Source of the DNA: Mesaphorura yosii
Lineage: Eukaryota > Arthropoda > Collembola > Poduromorpha > Tullbergiidae
DNA: 64,000 nt
Direction: 5' to 3'
Assembly: GCA_009869945.1 (NCBI GenBank)
Contig: WIXG01000221.1
Coordinates: 62,001-126,000 of the forward strand
Shown: positions 1 to 10,500 of the stretch, in pieces
Layout of the letters: every line of letters begins with the position of its first letter
Numbering within the stretch: position 1 is the stretch's first letter
Made by a program: the position numbers and the translations under genes
Notes under the pieces: model-generated
The model's database searches: none
What the model was told of the DNA's origin: nothing
What the model saw: only the letters and a program-made list of their open reading frames with translations

Positions 1-1055
1 ATGTATAATTTTCTGTGAACAAAGCAAACAAGCAAACACGACGACGGCGACGAGATTCGGCTGTTTGTAATCATGATCGAATTACAAAGTCACAAAAATA
101 ACTCGAGATTATTCGCGAGCTGCGAACTGCTGCCAAATATTTCGCTGCTACTTTATCGGCTCGGCAGAGACAGGAAGCGAGTCTGTTTTCTGTTTCGTGC
201 CAAAATCAAATGCCAAACTGTCTGCCACGCCACGCCATCCCAATCTTCATCAATCTCGTCCGTCTCCAATCTGACCATGGAACGAGCCAATAAATTCGTA
301 ATTCGTTGCTGTTTCACGTTGCTCTGCTCATTCTTGGTTCGCAAATTCTTGTTAGCCGCTGGCAAAAAATGGCTGTGTTTAATTTGTGACTCCCATTTAA
401 GAGCTGTATTAATTACAAATACAAATTACTGTTCTCAAGCACTCAAGTCCAAGTACGCGAACGCGTGTTTGTCCAACGCAGCATGCATGCTAATTAGTCA
501 CGCGAGGCAAAAATCGAGTTTGGGTGACTTTGCATCTTCTACGATGTAATCGAATCTCAGGCAGGCCAGGCCACTCAAAAGAATTCTCGTAATTTGTAGG
601 TGAATGAATAGGAGCATGTCAGCCAGAAAAAAGACACTCGAAATTGCAATTACAAATTACAAAAGACTGATTTGCGTTTGAGTGACAGTTCCGTCCAGCT
701 GCTGGCTGGCAAATTTTTTCCACAGAACTCGAGAGTTCGCACATTCGCAAGCCGCGTATCGCCAAAACATTTTGCAACGCAAATTGGGAATTTGAAAAGA
801 CTTGCAAAGATTGCCGATTGGTGACCTTGTCCCCCTGTTTTTCGTCTTCTTGTAACTTGTCTCGCAGTCGCGTCGTCCATCACCTTTTGATTTATGCTGT
901 AGTAAAATTTATAATTAACTTTTACACGCCACGTCTTCGCGTCTCGCACCTGTCCGTCGTTAATGAAGTGCAGGTCAAAAATGGAATGTGAATTAAATTG
1001 AAATTGAACTTCGTATGCAAACATGTGTCGTCTGTACTGTTTTTATGCGTTTTAG
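1..1055. other. Intron or upstream noncoding DNA of aquaporin 1
   Basis: No reading frame here looks like protein. The stretch ends in a TTTTAG acceptor directly before an aquaporin exon, so it is most likely the intron between the exon coding TM2 and the exon carrying the first half-helix. It is rich in short words such as TTGCAAA and ATTCGCA, like the rest of the noncoding DNA up to about 19 kb. Confidence 0.6.
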
Positions 1056-1907
1056 GCAATTGGACACGTCAGCGGAGGACACATTAACCCAGGTAAGGCT
1101 GGAGGCTGCGCTCCTGCGTCCTGCGTGCCACCTTCAAGGAAATCTTGACTGACCGTTTTCCTTGCTTTGCATTTGCAGCGGTGACTGTCGGAATTCTGTT
1201 CTCGGGCCAGCTGAGCATCCTCCGAGCGTTCTTCTACATCCTTGTTCAGATTGCTGGCGGTATTCTCGGCGCTTATGGAGTGAAGGTAAATAGGAACCCG
1301 CCTTCTTTAATGTGTGTACTCCTTTCAGCTCTCCGGGAATTTAATTGCACATTTTGCTTTCATTTCGCGTCCGCAGTTGGCCGCAGCTTTCGACCCAAAC
1401 AACGGTCTGGGTGCGAACTCCCTTCAGGCAGGCGTCACCGTCGGCGGAGGATTCCTGGTGGAGTTTGTAGTGACCTTCTTGCTGGTTCTCACCGTCTTTG
1501 GCTGCTGTGATCCCAAACGTAACGATGTCAAGGGCTCCGTACCGCTAGCGATTGGGTTGGCTGTCGGAGTGGCGCATTTGCTCTCTGTAAGCGTGCCAGC
1601 GTATAAATCAGCTACCGAATTATCTCAAATACAATGACATGATTGCAGATCGGGTACACCGGGGCCGGACTTAACCCCGCTCGATCACTGGGACCAATGG
1701 CCATCAACCCGGACCATTTTCACAGCCAAGCATGGGTAAGGAGATCCTTGTATTCACTTTTCGTCACTTTTCTTGAAAACTAGATTTGCTCAAGCCCATA
1801 TGTGTACATTTCAGATATACTTCGTCGCCCCGCTGGCTGGAGGAGCAGTTGCAGGCCTCCTGTACACGTTCTTGTTCAGGGCTCGTGGAGAATCGGCTGA
1901 CCTCTAA
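1056..1907 (+). CDS. Aquaporin 1, 3' exons (5' end lies before the window)
   Basis: Exons at 1056-1092, 1179-1285, 1377-1586, 1649-1735 and 1815-1907 join in frame to 177 codons ending in TAA. Every junction is GT-AG. The protein is the C-terminal two thirds of a MIP-family water channel. GHVSGGHINPA is the first NPA half-helix and GLNPARS the second. The His of the aromatic/arginine filter is seen in VAHLL, and the filter Arg follows the second NPA. TM3 to TM6 are visible as hydrophobic blocks. The first intron splits the NPA motif itself, between the Pro and Ala codons. The tail is short and ends RGESADL. The filter residues match water-selective insect aquaporins such as the Drip/Prip group, and this assignment is inference. 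The N-terminus, TM1 and TM2 are outside the window or in an unseen upstream exon. Confidence 0.93.
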
Positions 1908-2194
1908 ATTCTAAATCCACCTTTAATTTCATCTTCTCTCAATTTCTATTCAGCCTTGCAAGAATTTTCATTATCTTATCATTTTGCCTGTGTATTGACC
2001 TAAATGAAATTAATTCACATTATTGTTCTTATCTGCTACGTACTATACTACGCCACGTGTGTTATCATTGTCGTTATATGTTTGTTCTTCAATTTACAAA
2101 TGCATTGTGCCACACTATTATTACAAGATGTTCATGCATAAAACATGGAGCATTTGAAGTTAATTGACGATTTGATTCTGTTTGATTGTTAGTT

Positions 2195-2200
2195 AATAAA
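2195..2200 (+). promoter_or_regulatory. Poly(A) signal of aquaporin 1
   Basis: AATAAA lies about 290 bases after the aquaporin 1 stop codon, in AT-rich DNA with no competing gene on this strand. Confidence 0.55.
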
Positions 2201-2536
2201 ATCTGCTTGTGTTCAGTTTTAATGTTTTAAGAGATCCACCTTGAACCACAATTTATAAATAGCCAGTGACGTCATATCTGTGACAGGCTAGGTTTAACAT
2301 GTGAATCCTCATGCTCTAGTCTAATACATTACAATTTCTCCCTAACTCTAACCTTACCTGACGACTGATGATGCACCCTATTATCCGCTTTCAAATAATC
2401 AAACTTGCCTGCAGTGCAATCAGATTAATCAGATTTTAATTCCGGAATCACTAAGCTATAACATGTGAAAAATAAGCAATATTATAGTTGGGTATAATAA
2501 CCTGCCCGTCGAATGGCAGGTCGGTCTTGCTCAATC

Positions 2537-3305
2537 TCAATACACGCAGCAATAACAGGTGCCCCCATACCATTGAGGATACTCGAATTTGTTACCCAGC
2601 GGCTTGTTACGGCACGCCGTTTCCCGTCTTCTTTCATCGTTGTGCCAGCATCCAGCCGGACCATCATACTTGCTGCAGGAAAACAAGTTGTCGAGTTTAT
2701 CGACACCCTGTCGAAAAACATCTTCCGGAATTACTGAGGTGAGAACGTAACCTTCCTTTTTCTTTGTGGCATTTTCAACTAACCAAAACGCATTTTTAAA
2801 TAGGGGAGTGATTAATTAATCGTATTTATTAACTGGGTGTTAAACTTACTGAGAGGAATCGTTCCATCAGGGTATCTTACATAAAGTTCCAATTGTTGAG
2901 CCGCTGATTTCAACCAGGTTGCAATTACTTCCAGCTTGGCTTTATTTGCAGGTGTGGCAGGGATGGCAATATCATAAACCCATATACCTTCATTATATAC
3001 TTGATTGCCATTGCTCCAGGAACCTTGAGCTTCCGATCGTGTGAAACCGCCAAATTCTTGGTGAAGTTTTGTTTCAAATTCGGATTGAACAGCTGATAAG
3101 GATGTGCCGTCATTTGTTGTCTTTGGTAGGATAATTCGGGCTTCTGTTGAGTTAAAATGCTAACCATTAGTTACTTGGGATGCCTCAATTTAATTAAGAA
3201 CCGTGAAATTAAGGACTCACCTCCAACCTGCCTTCGGGGCCTAGAACTTGAGCAAATGCTGATGGAGAAGAGAGCCACGAAGACAAATGAAGACCACGCG
3301 CTCAT
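2537..3305 (-). CDS. Small secreted protein with cysteine-rich C-terminal exon
   Basis: Three exons read on the minus strand, 3305-3221, 3143-2850 and 2733-2537, join in frame to 191 aa. Donors are GTGAGT and GTAAGT; acceptors are CAACAG and CCTCAG. The start was taken at the Met opening a clear signal peptide (MSAWSSFVFVALFSISICSS). An upstream in-frame Met at 3353 would bury it. Exon 2 codes an about 98-residue globular segment with the motifs FGGFTR and IWVYDIAI. Exon 3 adds a tail with six cysteines that ends in TCYCCVY. The protein is probably exported from the cell. I do not recognise the family, and no catalytic residue is evident. Each exon lies in an open frame without stops, which supports a working gene. 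Confidence 0.7.
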
Positions 3306-4795
3306 GACTTCTGGAAACGGCAAATGGCTGGAATTGTTTTTCAATAAATTCACTGACGGGCACTAGCGTTGATAACCCAGAGTCTTGGATTTGCTTACCG
3401 TGAGCCACCGCGAGCTCAAAAGAGACTAAAAGGAAAGCTTGCACGGTGCTGAAACAACCTTCATGCTGCTAAGGACGAGCAGCTTGACATTGTACGGCAT
3501 GGCGCATAACAAAAACCAGTTTTTTATTCCAGGAATTCGCGTCACACCATTAATGAGTTCTCTTACATAATAATGACTGCGTGAAGATTTTTGTCAAGTG
3601 GATACGAGGTTCAAAATTCTGTGAACTTGCAGTTAGTATAGTTAGTGACCACGTATACCCCCAGCGTTTAAATTTTCAGCGTTTAGAAAGAATAATGTCG
3701 AATTTCATTCACTTGTGTCCAGTTTAAAGTATCCCGCCATTGGTAGGATGTGTCATTCAATTTACGGTGAACTTCGAAATGGTCTCCTTTATCTTCATTT
3801 GTTGATGCTTCAAATACCCCTCAATTTTGTAACTGAAGTCCCATTCACGAAAGCTAAGCGTTCACTTGGTGACCTCTACAGTATTTAAGGCCAAATCTGC
3901 GTAGCAAACTACCATGGATCGATCAGAAAATTCTCTCGCAAATTCCCGTACGGTTTTTATAATCATCCGTCAAACCCGCGCATAATGACTTTGGCTGACG
4001 GAGTTCCTCGCGACATTTGGGCCCAATATAACACACTGGGAAGGTAAACTGTCACGCGAGTCCCGGATGAGAAAAATAATGCGTGCATTCCATCTGAAAA
4101 ACCAGCCAAATTAACCCTTGTTAAACGATACTGTTACATATCAAACCTTTTTTTGGAAGCAGTTGAATTAACAATTAATACATCTTACTTGGAGGGTCGG
4201 CTCGTTAAGGGCTGCCTTTCCAGTGGCTGAGAACAGCACGGCATGGCGGGAATCACGCTTGCGTCGAACGTTATCTGAGCATACTTTTCCTTTTGCCATA
4301 ACCAGGCACGGCGCGGCAGGGGTTTAACGCTAACACATTCAAGACAAGAATTGTAGGGTCACCGCAACAGTACGTTGTTGGCTGATCACGTCTGTTTCTG
4401 ACACGTCCGATGCCCCGCACGGTCAGTCGATGGATCCGGCAGAAAAATGTTTGCTAACATCTCCGTTGCCCCGCATCACACGGTACGACATGAACGTACC
4501 ATGCACCGGTGCATTTAATTCGATTACTATTCCTGCAGACTAAGCCTAGAATCTACACTATGCACATGGCGAACGAATTTCAACAATCTAGGCATTTCTA
4601 CATGAACAAATATGCTTCAGAATTGCCCACTTCACAAAAACGAATGCTCGTCACCGGCTTGCATCAACCCAACCACCAAGTCGATGACTTCTTGGCCTTT
4701 CATAAGACCTTGTCTGTACAATTGACACGACCACGGCATCGTCAATATCCACACAGGAGCTTAGCTCAAACAAATATACCGTACATATTTTGACG
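3306..4795. other. Gene-free stretch
   Basis: I see no convincing exon on either strand. A 94-codon ORF at 4509-4793 has no protein-like composition and no splice partner. Short GC-rich phrases built around GCACGG/GGCACG recur between 4230 and 4500 but do not form a regular repeat. Confidence 0.5.
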
Positions 4796-4915
4796 AGAGA
4801 TAGGGAAATAACACAGCACTTTTCCATAAACCCCAATCTAACTAAGCCTATACTATACTATCCTACCCTTCGCCTTACCATCTTACCTAACCTACCCTAG
4901 CCTAAAATTGAATGT
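4796..4915 (+). repeat. Degenerate CCTAA patch with the conserved flank motif
   Basis: GAGATAGGGAAATAACACAG and TTTTCCATAA stand directly before a run of degenerate CCTAA-like pentamers. The same arrangement occurs at 49476 with nearly identical sequence and more loosely at several other sites in the window (see findings). GGGAAA and TTTTCC within the flank can pair as a short stem. Confidence 0.6.
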
Positions 4916-4953
4916 TCACTAAAAGAAAAAGAAAATAGAGCTGGCAACAACAT

Positions 4954-4959
4954 TTTATT
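4954..4959 (-). promoter_or_regulatory. Poly(A) signal of the CUB-domain gene
   Basis: AATAAA on the minus strand, about 95 bases past the TAA of the CUB-domain gene. Confidence 0.55.
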
Positions 4960-5052
4960 CATAATTTAAATTTGAAAATTAAACAGTAGAAGCATGGAAT
5001 CAAATCAAGGGTTTCGTGCACACACCCAACCACCGGATACGCTGATTCTTGA

Positions 5053-6159
5053 TTAGTTGAATGCCAGTTTGAGTGGGGCTTCTTTGCCCAACGCAAAGGT
5101 GTCTGCTTGGGCTCCAATACTCACGTTCGTGAAAAAGCAAACCTGAACAACGAAAGAACACTCTGCCTCAGACGCTGACGCTGGTGCACCACATGGCACA
5201 ACCACACCGACCAGATTGTCACCGAAAAATCCAAGGTGGGCTTCTGTCTGACAAGTGGAGTTTTCCCTCGGACATTTTGTTTGCAGAATGTGGCAATCTC
5301 CACCTGGAAGTGCCGGAATGGCTGGTGGTGGTGACCCACAAGTTTGATTTAGTGGAACAAATGACCAATAGAAGTGCAGGTCAGCTACGCATCGCTGATC
5401 GCTCGGTGCATGGCAAATCAAGCTTACATTCTGTTTATTGCCGCCAGCAGCAGATATGAATCCGGTGAAGGGACAATCTCCAGCCTTTTCAATGCATGGG
5501 GTGTTGCCGGCGATAAATAGTTTTGTGGTTGGTAGCGGGCAAGGGAGGTTCTCTACATTAGAGATAATGAATAGATAGGAATTAAATTAGAATAGATTTA
5601 CTAGTGAAGAACTTACGTTTAATGCAACGAATCAAACCGCCAATGTAGGAGGCAACTGTCGGTTGGTAGCCGTTTCGTTGAAAATGCGTCAGAAAAAACT
5701 CGTTGCCAGTGGATCTCAAGTAAGTTGGCGGGCGCCTGAACCCACAAACCCTATCCAAGATGATAAATGAACAAAATCTCATAATCATCTCACATTCTGG
5801 AACTTACACAATCCCAATTTTCGTGCTTACCTCTGCTCTAGGTTCTCGTCACCAAACAGAAGGTACTGCTCCTCGCAGTATACGTCTCCTCGTTCATAGT
5901 GGGTCGTCTCGAACTGCAGTGTGCAGTTCCCACGAGCCTTGAAGTACCACAAGCACTCTCGAGGAGCATACGGCTGGCCGGTGAGGTCGTACTTCGGAGG
6001 GAAACTCTCGATCACAAACTTCTCGCCTCGTCTCAGATATCGTTTCATGTCACAATTTTCTTGAAGCGGTCCATATGAAGCAGGCTGACCGCGTCCGTGG
6101 ACTACATAAAGCAGAAACGCAGTTCCAAGCACGAGTGCTACAACCGTAAAGAATTGCAT
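5053..6159 (-). CDS. Secreted protein with CUB-like domain and cysteine-rich C-terminal half
   Basis: Exons on the minus strand at 6159-5831, 5735-5617 and 5552-5053 join in frame to 315 aa. Junctions are GT-AG (donors GTAAGC and GTAAGT). Residues 1-22 form a signal peptide (MQFFTVVALVLGTAFLLYVV). Residues about 35-150 resemble a CUB domain: an early Cys, an ECLWYF block, a hydrophobic FETTHYERGD strand, a second Cys pair and a late FLTHFQRNGY strand. The last about 165 residues hold about twelve cysteines and the proline-rich phrase CGSPPPAIPALPGG, with several N-glycosylation sequons. The protein probably acts outside the cell as a binding module. The C-terminal half is not one I can place. 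No active-site triad is visible, so it is not a CUB-serine protease. Confidence 0.8.
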
Positions 6160-6647
6160 GGTAAAGTGTCCTTTGGTCTCTAGAGCGAAGTGCAAGATTC
6201 TGAACTGATCTTGATCGTGACGAATGCCAAAATGATTATTGAAAATTTTAACTTGTTGGTATAGATTTGAATTCATGGTTGCATTGACGTGATAGCCTGA
6301 ATACCAACCCACTCTCATCTCTCAACCATTTAAATTCCAAACTTCATCACTTGAGATTAAAAGTCGTCGAACTAATTACGAAAACATCTCAAGTACAAAA
6401 TGGTAGTGCAAAATGATGACAGACTGCAAAAGTGCGAATACATTTCGCATGGCTTGCAATATCGGATGTGTGGAATAGAATTACAATGACAATGAATTAA
6501 ATTCCGTCATCCACCTGGACTACACCGCACATAATTTAAATTCGCGAACTGGCAAACGATTGCAACAGTAGTCATGCTTTTGACACTGGAAATTTTTTGG
6601 ATGTGAACAAGAATTTGCCTGTCTCTGCAATAATCAGCTGTCCTAAG

Positions 6648-6851
6648 TCATACGAAAAGAAGCATAAAAAGTACCCCGGTTGTAAGTTGACGTTGAGCCG
6701 GGCCCGCACAACCTTCGAGAGCATCGTCACAGTTATCGCAGCCGCAGCTGAGCTGCTTTGAGTTGTCTGGTGACTGGTCACTGGAAAAGTCGTCATTTGG
6801 CAATTGGGAATTTCTAAGATTGATCGGAGTCGATGAATTATTGAAATTCAT
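6648..6851 (-). CDS. Possible short Asn/Ser-rich peptide, hydrophobic end
   Basis: A 67-codon frame runs from ATG to TGA. It has an Asn/Ser-rich first half, a cluster of four cysteines (CGCDNCDDALEGC) and a hydrophobic C-terminus (GVLFMLLFV). A plausible donor (GTTAAG then GTGAGC) on the same strand near 6917 could belong to a 5' noncoding exon. An overlapping 74-codon frame (6572-6796) is equally open, so the assignment is weak. Confidence 0.25.
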   Translation of the reverse strand: MNFNNSSTPINLRNSQLPNDDFSSDQSPDNSKQLSCGCDNCDDALEGCAGPAQRQLTTGVLFMLLFV

Positions 6852-7108
6852 TTCTTAATGCACTCTTCAGATTTGAGTTGATAGCGAATATGGTGAAAAG
6901 GGTGAGAGTTCGCTCACCTTAACAATGGAGGAACCTCAGCAACAAATTTAATTGGAAATATGAAAATCATGGAGGAGAGTACGCACTCGCACTTTCCATA
7001 GGCTAAGTGAGGATTGGGAATGTCGCCCTGAGTACTACCTTGCGCTCTACCGACAGGGGAAGGAGTTCTACAAAAAGGGGAGGGAAGGAGCAGATAAGAG
7101 TCAAGATA

Positions 7109-7593
7109 ATGCCGCCGTACACAATTCCCCAGACGTCGTTTTGCATCTTCGCCCACATGCTCACGTTGAGTCGGCTCATATTTCTGGCGGCGCTTGCCTA
7201 CTGTTCTGCCCTCGGGCTCCTGCTCGTCCTCCTCCTGACCTTCTCGTACGTTTTCTGGAGGGCCAGCGACATCCCACTTTACTACTGGTACTAGACGTGG
7301 ACGAGCACGCTGTCAACGCTGAGTTTTAGTCGAGAGGAGTTTGAATTGGGAAGGAAAACCTCTTCAGCAAGCGCGTCGCCTTCGTCGTAGGATACGCGGT
7401 CATCCTCGTCGTACTGTCCGCGATCTCCTCAGAATTCGTGGCGCCGGTCAAATTCTCCCGTCTTCTCACAATGTAGGGGGCTCTCGTCGTAGTGTACATC
7501 GCCGGAAATTTCCTGCAGTATTTGGAGCGGTTTGGGTTCAAGAGGAAGCTGGGCAGAAATTACGATATTTACATCACAGAACACACGGACTGA
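7109..7593 (+). CDS. Possible small multi-pass membrane protein, unresolved structure
   Basis: Two adjacent open stretches both read as membrane segments. The first, 7109-7294, starts MPPYTIPQ and holds a long hydrophobic helix (RLIFLAALAYCSALGLLLVL). The second, 7360-7593, holds VGYAVILVVLSAISSEF and GALVVVYIAGNFL and ends in TGA. In the second stretch a TAG at 7474-7476 interrupts the frame. A splice from the weak donor at about 7288 to the CTTCAG acceptor at 7366 would join the first helix to the second in frame, and TGTAG at 7476 could itself be an acceptor. Alternatively this is a decayed gene. I cannot assign a family. Confidence 0.3.
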
Positions 7594-10500
7594 ATTCGAT
7601 TTCGAATTAAAGAAACTGGGTTGAAGCGGCCGCCGACGGTTGAGAGTGATTCAAGGATTCGAGAACCAACTTGAACTGAATTGAGCAACGCGACGCAGCA
7701 TGGCAACATGTCATTCGATCACTTATCAATCATAAAATCTGCGTTTATGGAGTACTTTTGTGTCGTAAATGAAATAATTCACTCATGTACGAGTTTAATA
7801 CCTTGTTGCAAAATAGTTACGAGGTCGCGAGTGATCTCGAGCATCAGACTTTCAGACTGTAGCAGATTGGCTCCATTTTGCTCGCGAATTGCGATGATTC
7901 ATGAATTCGCAGCGCAGGTCCTCGAGGATATTTCGCAATTCGCATTGATCTCGGAACTTGAGTACACAAATTCTGCGTCTGCCTGCTTTTGTTCTTCCCA
8001 TTGCCAAACTGTGTTTTTGCACACAATTTATGATCCCTTTCCCTTTCATGTCATTCTGCACGCTTTTTTGCACGCGTGATTTGTGATTTTGCGTGAGCGC
8101 CGAGCGCTTCCTTCCTTCCTTCCTCGATTTCAATTTTGAGCCGTGAGCATGAGCTCTTTTGAACGAGACTGTCATTCATCATCAATGCGAAAATTCGCTG
8201 TTGCTGCTGCTCATTGAACAGAAACAATCCACGTCCATTTTAATTTAATTACGTTGCTGCGTTGTTCAGGATGAACTTGAAGATGAAACGCCGTGCGGCC
8301 GCAGCATTGAAGATTTGAAATCTTGAGTGGCTCTGCCGTAATTGCGCTTGTAATTGAGCCGATCATGAATTCGTTCTGTCAAATCATCCTCTCGAAGATC
8401 AATTACCCATAAACACGCGTCCGCTAAATCTCGTCTCGTCTTGGCCGACCTGCAAATTTCAATTTCTCTTTTGTGTCCGGCCAAGGAAGAGAGATTTATT
8501 TTTAGCATTGCAAATTCACGAGCGCGAATGCAAAATCGAAAAATGCAATTCAATGTGCATAAAAACAAAAACTTCGATCCTTCGATTTCTAATCCTGCCA
8601 CATTGTGAATTTTGTGACTGACAGGACGTTAATTCTTGGTAATTTATAATTTGCAATCGCAAATTAATTTGCACATCCTGCAATTAGAAACACAACCACA
8701 ACACAACGCGTGAACGCGTAGTACGTGCTTTAAAATCCGCAAATGCCTAAACAAAAGGCTGGCAGCCGAATTGACACACTTTCATTGAACCTCGGCAGAG
8801 TCAAAACTCAAGTCAAGTCAGAATCGTGCATGCGAGTGCGAGTCGAAAAATTCGCAATGATGAAGTTGTAAATGAATTGAAGGCCTCCTCCTTCCTCACG
8901 TACGAATACGAATGGACAACAATGAATTCGCAAACGAGCCTGCCAGTTTTTGCGAATTCGCAATTGGCGAGTATCATGTCACATTCGCAAACTGTCATGT
9001 TTGGAAGTTCTCGTTAAGGAAGGAAGGAAGTGATTGAATCCAAGTTCCGAATTCGAATTTGAAAATGGCGTTTGGCATTTGGCATGCCATAAACGTGCAT
9101 GTATCGTGTCAATTGAAGCGAGAACAAAAGACGGCCGAGACAAAAGAATCGCCATCGCCAATCGAGAATTGGCGATTGACGATTTGCAAAGGAATTATGA
9201 CATGTGCCTTTATTGTGCGTGATTAGCTCACGTTTTTGGAATCGAGTCAATAATACAAAAGACAAAAAGCAAAAGCGTGTGTTTTTCGCAATGCATATGC
9301 AGGAATTTTGCAATACAATAAAATAAATTGAGCCCCTGACCTACGGCTCCGCCTGACCCTGGCCACGATAACAATGAGCAATCTGAGACATGAACAGCTG
9401 CAAAATTTGGCAAAGTGTACGAGAATCTGTCACGAGACAATAAAAGGCTGGTTGTGAAACGCGAAAGGGATTTGGGAATTGCGAATTACAACTTCCGACA
9501 TGTCGACCGCGTCGACTTGACTTGACACCTTTTCAGGAAAAAACTCATAAAATTGGCAAAGGCAAAACAAAGTTTAGCGATGGCGATTCGGAAGACAATG
9601 GAAGCAGTTTTTAGTTTTTAGCAGCATAAATTAATTTTTTCCTTTGTATTAATTCGCAGTTTGTTTACTTGAACTTCATTTCCGCTTTTGACCACCCAAA
9701 AGCGTACGCGTGCCGTCAAGTCGAGTTTTGGCACTCGATCATCGTCTCAGTGTGTGTCAAAACAATTTCATAATTCATAACTGCCATTTTAGCCGTATTC
9801 GTATAGTAGATTGATAATTATTCATAGTTCAAGTTTGTGCGCAGGTTAATCGCTCCCACGTTGCGCCACATGTGCAAATAAGATGCCAAAATGTGCCTAA
9901 ATGGCATGACACATGTTTTCGCGCTACCGAACTCCGTATTTGCAAAATGACAAGTGCAGTGGCTAAGCTCGCTTGACATTCTGCTCTCCTTCACAGCCAC
10001 CAATTACCAATGCTAAATAGTGCTTGTCGTTGCCCTGTCGCTTTGGGATGTAAACACGAAAATATTTGCATATGCACGGAGATGCACAGATTTTTCCGTG
10101 CAGTGCAGATGCGGTTCCTCAACCGAATCGCGCGTGCACTGCAAAGCGATCGAAGCTTCTTCTCTGTGGCAATTATGCTTATCGCTATCGCTTATCACTT
10201 AACATTGATGCTAATACTGGTAAAAGCTGCAGTATGCAGACGAGTATCGCGTCGATGATAAAATCAGTGCACAGCATACAGAACGAGGAAATGCTTCAGC
10301 CCGTGCAAATTTGCAAATGCATGCAATGCAAATGACAAGTTTAAAGAGTGAGCATGGGTTGGCGTGCTCGAAAGGTACCTGATTAAAGATGGCTTGGGAT
10401 TTGGCAGGCGAAGGGAAGGAAGACGAAGAGGAGAGACAAAGGCCCAACAAATTTTACATTGCCACAGCGCAGTGTTAGTACGCCAAGCAAAACCTTCGTC

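Noticed and set aside
4509-4793. 94-codon ORF before the CUB gene
   Set aside because: No protein-like pattern, and it runs into the telomere-type repeat flank.
7681-8079. 132-codon ORF upstream of aquaporin 2
   Set aside because: Low-information composition, a non-ATG start as listed and no splice partner.
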